From assembly GCF_040196175.1 (NCBI RefSeq), contig NZ_JBEFNF010000001.1, forward strand, positions 744,001 to 808,000: DNA of 64,000 nucleotides, read 5' to 3'. Below the pieces are notes generated by a model. It was not told where the DNA came from, ran no database searches, and saw only the letters and a program-made list of their open reading frames with translations. The translations under genes and the position numbers were made by a program. Below are positions 33,672-41,381 of the stretch, one piece after another. Every line of letters begins with the position of its first letter. The stretch's first letter is position 1. The stretch is from Halospina sp040196175 (lineage in GTDB: Bacteria; Pseudomonadota; Gammaproteobacteria; Pseudomonadales; Oleiphilaceae).

Positions 33672-35525
33672 ATGCTTAACAAGTATCCTCTCTGGAAGAA
33701 CCTCCTGGTTTCGGCGGTGGTTCTTCTCGGTATCATATACGCGCTTCCGAATCTTTTCCCGGACGACTACGCCGTCCAGATCAGTGGCTCCAGTGCTTCG
33801 GTCAGTGTCGACGAGCCATTGCTGGATGAGGCTGAAAACGCATTGGACGAGGCCGGTGTTCCGTACCGGGACCCGATGCTGGATGACGGTACCGCCATGC
33901 TGCGCTTTGATTCCAGTGATGCGCAGCTGCGTGCCCGGTCGGTGCTTCAGGAAGCCCTTAGCTCGGAGTATGTTTCCGCGCTGAGTCTGGCGGCGACCAC
34001 GCCGGATTGGCTGCGTTCTATTGCGGCAACGCCCATGACCCTGGGGCTTGATCTGCGTGGAGGTGTTCACTTCCTGATGGAAGTGGATATGGAGGCGGCC
34101 GTGGATCGACGGCTCGATGTCTATGCCAGTGAGATCAAACGCCAACTCCGTGAAGAGCGCGTGCGGTACCGGGGCGGTGACGCTGCAGATGGTCAGCTGC
34201 AATTTGTTTTCCCTAGTGAGGCCGCCCGCGATGAGGCAGGGTCTCTGGTGAATTCAGAGTATGACCAGTTCCGCAGCAGTACGCGCGCAGACGGTGATGA
34301 TTATATTCTGGAGCTAACGCTGAATCAGCAGTCAGCGTCCGAGATCAGGGAATATGCTCTCAATCAGAACCTGACTACTCTGCGTAACCGGGTCAACGAA
34401 CTTGGTGTAGCCGAGCCGTTGATCCAGCAACAGGGCAGTGATCGGATCGTAGTCCAGCTTCCTGGTGTGCAGGATACTGCCGAGGCCAAGCGGGTACTGG
34501 GCTCCACCGCGAACCTGGAGTTTCGGCTCGAGGCGCGATCGGATGCATCCTCGGCGAAGACGCAGACTTTCTCTTTCCGTAACAATCCGAACCGCACAGC
34601 GGAACTTGAGCGTAACGTTATCATCACTGGCGACAACGTGGCGGATGCCAATCAATCCTTTGATGAGAACGGTCAACCTCAGGTCAACATTACACTGGAC
34701 GGGCCGGGCGGCAGCATCATGCAGGACGTGACCCGGGATGCCGTAGGGCGCCAGCTGGGCGTTCTCTTCATTGAGCACAGCAGCGAAGAGGTTGAACGCC
34801 AGGTAAACGGTGAAACCGTGACTGAGCGTGAGCGCGAAACCGAGCGCAGCATCATCAGCCTGGCAACTATCCGCAGCACTCTGGGCAGTAACTTCCGGGT
34901 AACCGGCCTGGAAAACGTAGCGGAAGCCTCTGAGTTGGCCCTGCTGCTGCGGGCGGGTGCGCTGGCGGCACCGATCTATTTCGTGGAAGAGCGCACCATT
35001 GGCCCAAGTCTGGGGCAGCAGAACATCGAATCAGGCATCAACTCCGTGATCCTCGGCTTTATCCTGGTCGCGCTCATGATGCTTGTGATCTACAAGGCCT
35101 TTGGTCTGCTTGCGAATATGGCGCTGGCGGTTAACCTGACGCTGCTTGTTTCGGCGATGTCCATCCTAGGGGCAACACTGACGCTGCCGGGTATCGCTGG
35201 TATCGTGCTGACGGTCGGCATGGCGGTAGACGCCAACGTGCTGATCTTTGAACGCATCAAAGAGGAGCTGCGCGAAGGCCTGCCTGTTCAGTCCGCCATC
35301 AATGCTGGCTTCAGTCGGGCTTTCGTGTCTATTTTTGATGCCAACGTCACCACCTTCCTGGTTGCCGGCATCCTGTTTGCCGTGGGGACCGGGCCGGTGA
35401 AAGGTTTTGCCGTCACCCTTCTGATCGGCATCCTGACATCCATGTTCACGGCCCTCATGGTCAGCCGCGCCATCGTCAATGCCAGCATTGGCGGGCGCAG
35501 TGACCTCAAGGCACTGTCAATCTGA
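33672..35525 (+). CDS. secD: Protein translocase subunit SecD
   Basis: 617 residues, equal to E. coli SecD (615). TM1 near residues 8-26, a large periplasmic domain with D-L-R-G-G-V-H-F-L-M-E-V-D and the R-N-R-V-N-E-L-G-V-A-E-P motif, then five C-terminal helices with G-M-A-V-D-A-N-V-L-I-F-E-R-I-K-E-E, the RND-family proton-relay region. With SecF it uses the proton gradient to aid late steps of export. AAGGA precedes the ATG; secF follows after 10 bp. Confidence 0.96.
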   Translation: MLNKYPLWKNLLVSAVVLLGIIYALPNLFPDDYAVQISGSSASVSVDEPLLDEAENALDEAGVPYRDPMLDDGTAMLRFDSSDAQLRARSVLQEALSSEYVSALSLAATTPDWLRSIAATPMTLGLDLRGGVHFLMEVDMEAAVDRRLDVYASEIKRQLREERVRYRGGDAADGQLQFVFPSEAARDEAGSLVNSEYDQFRSSTRADGDDYILELTLNQQSASEIREYALNQNLTTLRNRVNELGVAEPLIQQQGSDRIVVQLPGVQDTAEAKRVLGSTANLEFRLEARSDASSAKTQTFSFRNNPNRTAELERNVIITGDNVADANQSFDENGQPQVNITLDGPGGSIMQDVTRDAVGRQLGVLFIEHSSEEVERQVNGETVTERERETERSIISLATIRSTLGSNFRVTGLENVAEASELALLLRAGALAAPIYFVEERTIGPSLGQQNIESGINSVILGFILVALMMLVIYKAFGLLANMALAVNLTLLVSAMSILGATLTLPGIAGIVLTVGMAVDANVLIFERIKEELREGLPVQSAINAGFSRAFVSIFDANVTTFLVAGILFAVGTGPVKGFAVTLLIGILTSMFTALMVSRAIVNASIGGRSDLKALSI

Positions 35526-35535
35526 GGGTGATCGA

Positions 35536-36492
35536 ATGAGTGAAGAGAGTAAAAAACATATTGATTTCATGGGCGTGCGGCGGATTGCCGCCGCAGTCTC
35601 GATCATTCTCGTTCTGGGCGCCGTGATCAGTCTCGGTGTGAAGGGGCTGGCCCTGGGGTTGGATTTTACCGGTGGCAGCCTGGTGGAACTGGAGTATGCG
35701 GAGGCGCCCGAGCTGCCTGATGTACGCAGCAAGCTGGAGTCAGCAGGCTACGACAACGCCATGGTCCAGAATTTTGGTTCGGACAAGGCGGTGCTCATCC
35801 GGTTGCCGGCGGCGTTTGATGATTCCGTTGGCACGGAAGTGGTGTCGGCACTGAGCCGGAACGCGGAGCTGACTTTGGAGCGTTCTGAATACGTCGGTGG
35901 TCAGGTTGGTGAGGAACTGCGCGAGCAGGGCGGGATTGCACTGTTGCTGGCTTTCTTCGTGGTCCTCATCTATGTAGCCATGCGCTTCCAGCTGAAGTTC
36001 GGTCTCGCCTCAGTGGTACCGCTTGTGCACGATGTGTTGATCGTGCTCGGTATCTTCTCGGTCTTTCAGCTCACCTTTGATCTGACCGTTCTGGCAGCGC
36101 TTCTGGCGGTGATCGGTTACTCGCTCAACGACACCATCATTGTTTCGGACCGGATCCGAGAGAACTTCCGTCGCATTCTCAAAGGCGAGCCGGAAGAAAT
36201 CATCAATATCTCTCTCAATCAGGTTCTTCTGCGGACGATCGTCACATCCGGCACAACCTTGGTGGTATTGATTTCACTGTTGGTGTTTGGCGGCGAAATG
36301 ATCCGGAATTTCGCGCTGGCGTTGTTCATCGGCGTTCTGGTGGGCACCTATTCGTCAATCTACGTGGCGGCGAACATGCTGGTAACTCTGAATGTGAACC
36401 GTGATGACCTTTACGTACCGCAAAAGGAAGGTGCGGAGGGCAGTCAGCCGGAAGAAGAGGATCCGCCCGACTGGCTCAAGCGCATGGATTAA
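35536..36492 (+). CDS. secF: Protein translocase subunit SecF
   Basis: 318 residues from ATG 35536; the frame is open further upstream inside secD, but this start gives the normal N-terminus and has GAGGG eight bases upstream. TM1 about 15-33, then the SecF signature G-L-D-F-T-G-G-S-L-V-E-L, a periplasmic domain and five helices with Y-S-L-N-D-T-I-I-V-S-D-R-I-R-E-N-F-R. The C-terminal tail is acidic (Glu/Asp/Pro). Forms SecDF with the preceding gene. Confidence 0.96.
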   Translation: MSEESKKHIDFMGVRRIAAAVSIILVLGAVISLGVKGLALGLDFTGGSLVELEYAEAPELPDVRSKLESAGYDNAMVQNFGSDKAVLIRLPAAFDDSVGTEVVSALSRNAELTLERSEYVGGQVGEELREQGGIALLLAFFVVLIYVAMRFQLKFGLASVVPLVHDVLIVLGIFSVFQLTFDLTVLAALLAVIGYSLNDTIIVSDRIRENFRRILKGEPEEIINISLNQVLLRTIVTSGTTLVVLISLLVFGGEMIRNFALALFIGVLVGTYSSIYVAANMLVTLNVNRDDLYVPQKEGAEGSQPEEEDPPDWLKRMD

Positions 36493-36496
36493 GGAT

Positions 36497-36514
36497 AGGC
36501 GCCTTTAGGCGCCT
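36497..36514. terminator. Short bidirectional hairpin between secF and the suhB-like gene
   Basis: AGGCGCC and GGCGCCT pair over 7 bp around the loop TTTA, and the stop codon of the minus-strand gene lies in that loop. Only two or three T residues follow, so it is a weak terminator candidate for the convergent genes. Confidence 0.4.
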
Positions 36515-37308
36515 TTCATGCGCTGTCGGTACGGCTGGGCCTGGTGGAGGATCTCCCGAAAAAGCAGGTTGTTGGCAATTACCAGCTCACCGGCTTTGCG
36601 CCCGAGCGGATTGCCCTTGAGGTCACCCCCTACAGCTCCAGCTTCCTGGCTGATGAGGCCCGCCATAACCTGCTCGTGGCGCTGGTCAGTGGCCAATACG
36701 GCTGCGTCCAGATAACCGCCGGCGACCCTCGCTATATCCAGAACACTGCAGCCGTTGTACTGCAGGTCTGCTCCCTCTTGTACCAGCGTCCCCGCTACAT
36801 CCAACCAGAGTCCGCTGTCTTCGCCACTGCTGCGTCGGTTGAAAAGGTTGCAGCTGAGCAGTGTCTGACCGAGATGCTGGGTCGAGCGAGCGCGGATACG
36901 CTGACTGTTCAGCACGGCGCCGTAACCACGGCTGAACGCGTATTCCTCGCCTGTGAATGGGCACAGTACGACGAGATTTTCTGGCCGGTCATTGATTTTC
37001 TGGAGCAGGGCTGTGGCGTATTCCGGTAGGCCGCGGGCGAAGTTGCGTTCGCCCAGGATGGGAAAAACGTGCCAGCTTTGGGGCCAGTCCCCCGCCTCCG
37101 GGTCGCCGAGGGGCGCAATCCAGTGGTCTTTGTAGGAACGGCGCAGCAGGTCTTCGGTGCGTTCATGGAGCCGGTGCTCAATCGCCTGAACCGTGCGCAC
37201 TACCGCCTCTGGCGTCTTGCTTTCGGCATCCAGGCGTGCCTGCTGGTCCTTGAGAAAATCGCTGTTTTGCCTTGCCGCGCGCAAGGCCATTTTGATTGCT
37301 GGTTGCAT
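36505..37308 (-). CDS. suhB: SuhB-like inositol monophosphatase homologue lacking catalytic residues
   Basis: 267 residues, the length of E. coli SuhB, and collinear with it: N-terminus M-Q-P-A-I-K-M-A-L-R-A-A-R corresponds to M-H-P-M-L-N-I-A-V-R-A-A-R, and the N-G-C-S-V-L-D-I-A-R-V-A-G-G-Y-L-D region matches the substrate-end motif. However, the metal site is gone. The usual D-P-L-D-G-T-T-N-F reads F-P-I-L-G-E-R-N-F (residues 82-90), the E-E-S-G motif reads P-L-G-D (near 66-69), and the W-D-x-A-A-G aspartate is replaced by Glu in H-E-Q-V-M-A-G. It is therefore unlikely to be a phosphatase. It is divergent from trmJ, as in E. coli, where SuhB also serves in rRNA transcription antitermination without needing catalysis. 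Identity from my own recall of the E. coli sequence. Confidence 0.88.
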   Translation of the reverse strand: MQPAIKMALRAARQNSDFLKDQQARLDAESKTPEAVVRTVQAIEHRLHERTEDLLRRSYKDHWIAPLGDPEAGDWPQSWHVFPILGERNFARGLPEYATALLQKINDRPENLVVLCPFTGEEYAFSRGYGAVLNSQRIRARSTQHLGQTLLSCNLFNRRSSGEDSGLWLDVAGTLVQEGADLQYNGCSVLDIARVAGGYLDAAVLATDQRHEQVMAGLISQEAGAVGGDLKGNPLGRKAGELVIANNLLFREILHQAQPYRQRMKGA

Positions 37309-37347
37309 CAGGTTACCAATGGGGTTCGATTCGGGGATGGGCGGCGG

Positions 37348-37356
37348 ACTATACCA
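37348..37356 (-). promoter_or_regulatory. Extended -10 promoter for the suhB-like gene
   Basis: On the minus strand the sequence reads TGG-TATAGT, an extended -10 element, about 40 bases before the ATG at 37308. The -35 region 17 bp upstream is a poor match, as is common for extended -10 promoters. Confidence 0.45.
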
Positions 37357-37494
37357 GAAAATGGCTGTTAAAACGATTGCCGGGCAGGCTACGGCGTCAG
37401 GGAAACCCGCGAGCCATCTGCCGCCAGCTGGCCGCTCATGCTAGGATGCGCCTTTTATTGGCAACAGGTGGTGGCATGGTGGGTGAAAAGCGGA

Positions 37495-38289
37495 ATGTCT
37501 GACTATCCTTCCCTTGAGGGCCTTCGGGTTGTTCTTGTTGAACCGTCGCATCCGGGCAATATTGGTGCCGTGGCCCGGGCTATGAAGAATATGGGCGTCG
37601 CCGAGCTGGTACTGGTCTCCCCGGCGCCTTTCCCAGTTGAAAAGGCGAGTGCTCGCGCCTCTGGAGCGGATGATGTGCTTGAAAATGCTCGGGTGGTCGC
37701 GGATCTCAATGAAGCAGTGGCTGATTGTGTTGAGGTGATCGCCACCAGTGCCCGCTCACGCAGCCTGACATGGCCGATTCTTAATCCCCGGGACTGCGGC
37801 GCCAGGGTGCTGGAGCAGCGTCGCCAGGGCCCCGTGGCGCTGGTGTTCGGTCGCGAGGATAACGGGCTTTCGAATGAGGAGCTGCAGCGCTGCCATTATC
37901 ATGTACAGGTACCTTCAGATCCTGCGTTCAGTTCTCTCAACCTTGCGATGGCGGTGCAGGTAATGCTTTACGAAGTCCGGATGCAGAGCCTGTTTGAAGC
38001 GCCGGATGTGAACGTTGCGGCGTGGCAGAGTACGCATACGCCGGCGGATGCCGGTTGGGATGAGCTACCCGCCACTGCTGGGGATATGGAGCGGCTTATG
38101 ACCCATCTGGAGCGAACGCTGACAACCACCGGTTTTCATGATCCGGAGCGTCCGCGACAATTGATGGTAAGAATGCGTCGGCTGTTCCAGAGGGCTCATC
38201 CGGACCGCATGGAAATGAATATACTCAGGGGAATCCTGACCAGCGTTGACAAGCTGGCCCGTTCCCAGGACAGGGGCAATCATGTTTGA
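37495..38289 (+). CDS. trmJ: tRNA (cytidine/uridine-2'-O-)-methyltransferase TrmJ
   Basis: 264 residues from ATG 37495; the frame is open upstream to 37438 but the family begins with a short segment before L-x-x-V-R-V-V-L-V-E-P-S-H-P-G-N-I-G. SPOUT fold with the knot motifs N-I-G-A-V-A-R-A-M-K-N-M-G near the start, L-V-F-G-R-E-D-N-G-L-S-N-E-E (about 120-133) and P-S-x-x-x-x-S-L-N-L-A-M-A-V. Methylates position 32 of several tRNAs. Followed by cysE with an eight-base overlap. Confidence 0.93.
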   Translation: MSDYPSLEGLRVVLVEPSHPGNIGAVARAMKNMGVAELVLVSPAPFPVEKASARASGADDVLENARVVADLNEAVADCVEVIATSARSRSLTWPILNPRDCGARVLEQRRQGPVALVFGREDNGLSNEELQRCHYHVQVPSDPAFSSLNLAMAVQVMLYEVRMQSLFEAPDVNVAAWQSTHTPADAGWDELPATAGDMERLMTHLERTLTTTGFHDPERPRQLMVRMRRLFQRAHPDRMEMNILRGILTSVDKLARSQDRGNHV

Positions 38290-39088
38290 TCGTCTGCGCG
38301 AGGACATCCAGAGCGTCTTCCATCGTGATCCTGCGGCGCGCAATGCCTTCGAGGTTCTGACCAATTATCCCGGCCTGCATGCACTTCTGTTTCATCGCAT
38401 GAATCATCGTCTGTGGCAATGGGGCTTCAAATGGTTGGCGCGCACCATCTCCACTTTTGCGCGTTGGCTGACGGGCGTGGAGATCCATCCGGGGGCAACC
38501 ATCGGGCGCAGATTTTTCATCGATCATGGCATGGGCGTGGTGATTGGTGAGACCACCGTGATCGGTAATGACGTGACGCTCTACCAGGGCGTAACGCTGG
38601 GAGGCACCAGCTGGAACCATGGCAAGCGCCACCCAACTCTGGACGATGGCGTGGTCGTGGGTGCTGGCGCGAAAATCCTTGGCCCCTTCACCATTGGTCA
38701 GCATGCCAAGGTGGGATCGAACGCAGTGGTGACCAAGGAGGTGCCGGAAGGTGCGACTGTTGTGGGGATTCCCGGGCGCATTGTGACCAAAAAGGAAGAG
38801 CCTGAGGAAGGGCGCCGCAAGGCAATGGAACAGAAGATTGGCTTCGATGCTTACGGGCTGAGTGAGGATATGCCGGATCCAATTGCGCGTTCCATCCGCA
38901 GCATGCTGGATCACATCCATGTGGTCGATGAACGCATTGAATCCATGTGCCGGGCGTTGAAACAGATGGATAGCTATAGAGGCTCTACTGAAATGCCGCC
39001 ATTGCCGATGGACTTCGACTGCGGAGACGTACCGGAGGAGGGGCGGGATCAAAGGTCAGATCAGGAGGATACCGGTTCAAATACTTGA
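38282..39088 (+). CDS. cysE: Serine O-acetyltransferase CysE
   Basis: 268 residues from ATG 38282, overlapping the trmJ end. N-terminal helical domain (R-E-D-I-Q-S-V-F-H-R-D-P-A-A-R) and C-terminal left-handed beta-helix of hexapeptide repeats with the active-site region G-R-R-F-F-I-D-H-G-M-G-V-V-I-G-E-T and the lysine-containing G-K-R-H-P-T-L. Makes O-acetylserine for cysteine synthesis, which supplies the desulfurase encoded just downstream. Size fits the gammaproteobacterial short SAT class adjacent to iscR. The C-terminal 30 residues are polar, without the inhibitory tail of E. coli CysE. Confidence 0.93.
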   Translation: MFDRLREDIQSVFHRDPAARNAFEVLTNYPGLHALLFHRMNHRLWQWGFKWLARTISTFARWLTGVEIHPGATIGRRFFIDHGMGVVIGETTVIGNDVTLYQGVTLGGTSWNHGKRHPTLDDGVVVGAGAKILGPFTIGQHAKVGSNAVVTKEVPEGATVVGIPGRIVTKKEEPEEGRRKAMEQKIGFDAYGLSEDMPDPIARSIRSMLDHIHVVDERIESMCRALKQMDSYRGSTEMPPLPMDFDCGDVPEEGRDQRSDQEDTGSNT

Positions 39089-39113
39089 CTGTTTTACTTG
39101 GTTAATCGATAAT
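39080..39113 (+). promoter_or_regulatory. iscR promoter with overlapping IscR type 1 site
   Basis: TTGACT (39085-39090) and GATAAT (39108-39113) are 17 bp apart. The -35 is embedded in A-ATACTTGACTG-TTTTACTTGG-TTAAT (39080-39106), which resembles the ATA-x-x-x-GACT half of type 1 IscR sites recognised by the [2Fe-2S] form. Feedback repression of iscR-iscS is expected. The site starts in the cysE stop codon. Confidence 0.65.
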
Positions 39114-39148
39114 CAGAATCAATCTGCCAGTAAAATCGGACGCCAGCC

Positions 39149-39634
39149 ATGAAGCTGACCACCAAGGGACGCTACGCCGTTACAGCGATGCTGGACCTGG
39201 CTATCCACTGCGAGAGCGGTCCGGTATCGCTTGCGGCCATCTCCCAGCGCCAGGGCATATCACTCTCTTATCTGGAGCAACTGTTCTCCAGGTTGCGCCA
39301 GAGCGGGTTGGTGACCAGTGTACGTGGGCCAGGCGGTGGTTACCGGCTGACGGCGGGAGATGACGCCATTGTCGTGGCGGAGGTCGTGGATGCTGTTAAC
39401 GAGTCCTTGGATACGACCCGTTGTAACCGGGCCGGCGATTGTCAGAATGGCGAGATGTGCCTGACCCATTATCTGTGGGCGGATCTCGGGGATGAGATCC
39501 ATCGGTTTCTAAGCAGCATCAGTCTGGCCGAACTCCGGGATAAGCCGGAAATCCAGGCGGTGGCCCAGCGTCAGGATGAACGCCAGCGCGAAACCGCAGT
39601 CATCGCGGACGATACCCGCCCGGCCAGCGTTTGA
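39149..39634 (+). CDS. iscR: Fe-S cluster sensing regulator IscR
   Basis: 161 residues, Rrf2 family. Winged helix-turn-helix (M-K-L-T-T-K-G-R-Y-A-V-T-A-M at the start; I-S-L-S-Y-L-E-Q-L-F recognition helix; R-G-P-G-G-G-Y wing) and the [2Fe-2S] ligands Cys92, Cys98, Cys104 and His107, at the same numbers as in E. coli IscR. It should repress its own promoter when holding a cluster. Followed by iscS, but the rest of the isc operon is absent. Confidence 0.96.
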   Translation: MKLTTKGRYAVTAMLDLAIHCESGPVSLAAISQRQGISLSYLEQLFSRLRQSGLVTSVRGPGGGYRLTAGDDAIVVAEVVDAVNESLDTTRCNRAGDCQNGEMCLTHYLWADLGDEIHRFLSSISLAELRDKPEIQAVAQRQDERQRETAVIADDTRPASV

Positions 39635-39675
39635 GAAATTCCCGCGTGGGCGATTCCCAAGAGCGAAGCAATCCC

Positions 39676-40851
39676 ATGACACAGACCATCTATCTTGATT
39701 ATGCCGCCACTACGCCAGTTGACCCGCGCGTGGCGGAGACGCTTCAGCAGTATCTGACACCAGACGGTATTTTCGGCAACCCGGCCTCGCGCTCTCATGC
39801 AGTGGGCTGGCAGGCCGAGGCGGCCGTCGAACAGGCGCGTGCGCGTGTGGCCGGTCTCGTGGGCGCGGACAGTCGCGAGATCGTGTGGACCTCCGGTGCC
39901 ACTGAGTCTGACAACCTCGCGATCAAGGGGGCAGCCATGGCCAATCAGGCCCATGGGCGCCATGTTATAACCTCGCTCATTGAGCACAAGGCAGTAGTGG
40001 ACTGCTTTCTATGGCTGCAAGAGCGTGGATTCGAGGTAACCTGGCTGGAACCTGATGAGGCCGGCTGTATTTCGAGAGCACAGGTCGAGGCAGCGCTCAG
40101 GGAAGACACCATTCTTGTATCGCTGATGGCGGTTAACAATGAGCTGGGCAGCATTAATCCTCTCCAGGCAATTGGTGCGCTTTTGCGAGAAAGGGGCGTT
40201 CTGTTCCATGTGGATGCCGCCCAGGCGGCGGGCAAGATGGCTCTGGATGTGAGCGCGATGCCGGTAGACCTGATGGCGCTGTCAGCGCACAAAGCCTATG
40301 GCCCCAAGGGAGTTGGTGCACTGTACGTGCGACGCTCACCTGACGTCACCATTGAGGCTCAGATCCATGGCGGTGGCCATGAGCGGGGCTTGCGTTCCGG
40401 CACTCTGGCAACCCATCAGGTCGCAGCCATGGGGCATGCCTTTAATCTGGCACTGGAAGAGGGAGATGCGGAGGCCGGTAGGTTCGAGTCACTGCGTTCG
40501 CGGTTTCTCGACGCTTTTGGGGGGCTCTCGGGAGTTCATGTTCATGGCCCGGAGCGGGCGCGTATTCCCGGAATCATCAATATCGGCTTCGAGGGGGTTG
40601 ATGGTGAGTCGTTGCTTCTGGCGCTGCGCGGAGTTGCGGTATCTTCCGGCTCTGCCTGTGCCTCTGCGACCACCGAACCCTCCTATGTGTTGCGTGGCAT
40701 CGGCCTTTCTCCTGAGATGGCGCAGGGGTCGCTGCGTTTTTCCCTGGGGCGGTTCAGTACTGAGGAAGAGATCGACACAGCTGCTGAGCGCCTCACCGAA
40801 GCAGTGGCCCGGCTGCGTGAGCGGGGAGCAGCCCGTCGGGCGACGGTGTGA
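39676..40851 (+). CDS. iscS: Cysteine desulfurase IscS, short C-terminus
   Basis: 391 residues from ATG 39676; an open extension to 39631 is not family-like. PLP lysine Lys206 (S-A-H-K-A-Y-G-P-K-G) and catalytic Cys328 (S-G-S-A-C-A-S) keep the E. coli numbering, and the catalytic loop is the long group I type. Beyond residue 380 the E. coli protein (404 aa) continues with a tail ending W-A-H-H that contributes to IscU binding; here the sequence ends in an unrelated R-E-R-G-A-A-R-R-A-T-V. Downstream comes ndk, with no iscU, iscA, hscBA or fdx between. It probably still supplies sulfur for tRNA thiolation and other acceptors. Confidence 0.94.
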   Translation: MTQTIYLDYAATTPVDPRVAETLQQYLTPDGIFGNPASRSHAVGWQAEAAVEQARARVAGLVGADSREIVWTSGATESDNLAIKGAAMANQAHGRHVITSLIEHKAVVDCFLWLQERGFEVTWLEPDEAGCISRAQVEAALREDTILVSLMAVNNELGSINPLQAIGALLRERGVLFHVDAAQAAGKMALDVSAMPVDLMALSAHKAYGPKGVGALYVRRSPDVTIEAQIHGGGHERGLRSGTLATHQVAAMGHAFNLALEEGDAEAGRFESLRSRFLDAFGGLSGVHVHGPERARIPGIINIGFEGVDGESLLLALRGVAVSSGSACASATTEPSYVLRGIGLSPEMAQGSLRFSLGRFSTEEEIDTAAERLTEAVARLRERGAARRATV

Positions 40852-40869
40852 CTTTGCGCCTGAGGTGCG

Positions 40870-40875
40870 TATAAT
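40870..40875 (+). promoter_or_regulatory. Putative -10 element for ndk
   Basis: TATAAT lies 45 bases before the ndk ATG, in the sequence GCGTATAATCCCGCTTG that is nearly the same as the -10 region of the tRNA-Leu promoter in this window. The best -35 at 16 bp (GTGACT) is weak. Confidence 0.45.
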
Positions 40876-40919
40876 CCCGCTTGGATGCTACCGATTATCG
40901 ATAACAGGAGTTTGAAAAC

Positions 40920-41351
40920 ATGGCTATTGAGCGCACGCTTTCGATCATCAAGCCGGACGCCTTGTCCCGTAACGTGATCGGCGAGATTGAAAGTCGCTTT
41001 GAAAACGCTGGCCTTCAGATCGTGGCGGCCCGTATGATCCATATGACCCAGGAGCAGGCGGAAGGCTTCTATGCCGAGCACCGGGAACGTTCATTCTTCC
41101 CTGATCTGGTGGGTTTCATGACTTCCGGCCCGGTAATGGTGCAGGTTCTGGAAGGCGAAAACGCGATTGCGCTGAACCGTGACCTGATGGGAGCAACCAA
41201 TCCCAAAGAAGCGGAAGCTGGCACGATCCGTGCCGATTACGCCGAGACCATCGACGCGAATGCGGTACACGGCTCTGATTCGCCGGAGACCGCCGAGCGC
41301 GAGATTGCCTATTTCTTCAACGACAGCGAGATCTGCCCGCGCACCCTGTAA
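40920..41351 (+). CDS. ndk: Nucleoside diphosphate kinase
   Basis: 143 residues, exactly the E. coli length. Phosphohistidine His117 sits in N-A-V-H-G-S-D-S, and the start A-I-E-R-T-L-S-I-I-K-P-D-A and N-P-K-E-A-x-x-G-T-I-R nucleotide motifs are intact. Balances NTP pools. ATG 40920 has AGGAG upstream. In relatives the isc genes fill the space before it; here iscS ends only 68 bp away. Confidence 0.96.
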   Translation: MAIERTLSIIKPDALSRNVIGEIESRFENAGLQIVAARMIHMTQEQAEGFYAEHRERSFFPDLVGFMTSGPVMVQVLEGENAIALNRDLMGATNPKEAEAGTIRADYAETIDANAVHGSDSPETAEREIAYFFNDSEICPRTL

Positions 41352-41381
41352 AACGGGTACGGGCACAGAAGGTACCCGATC

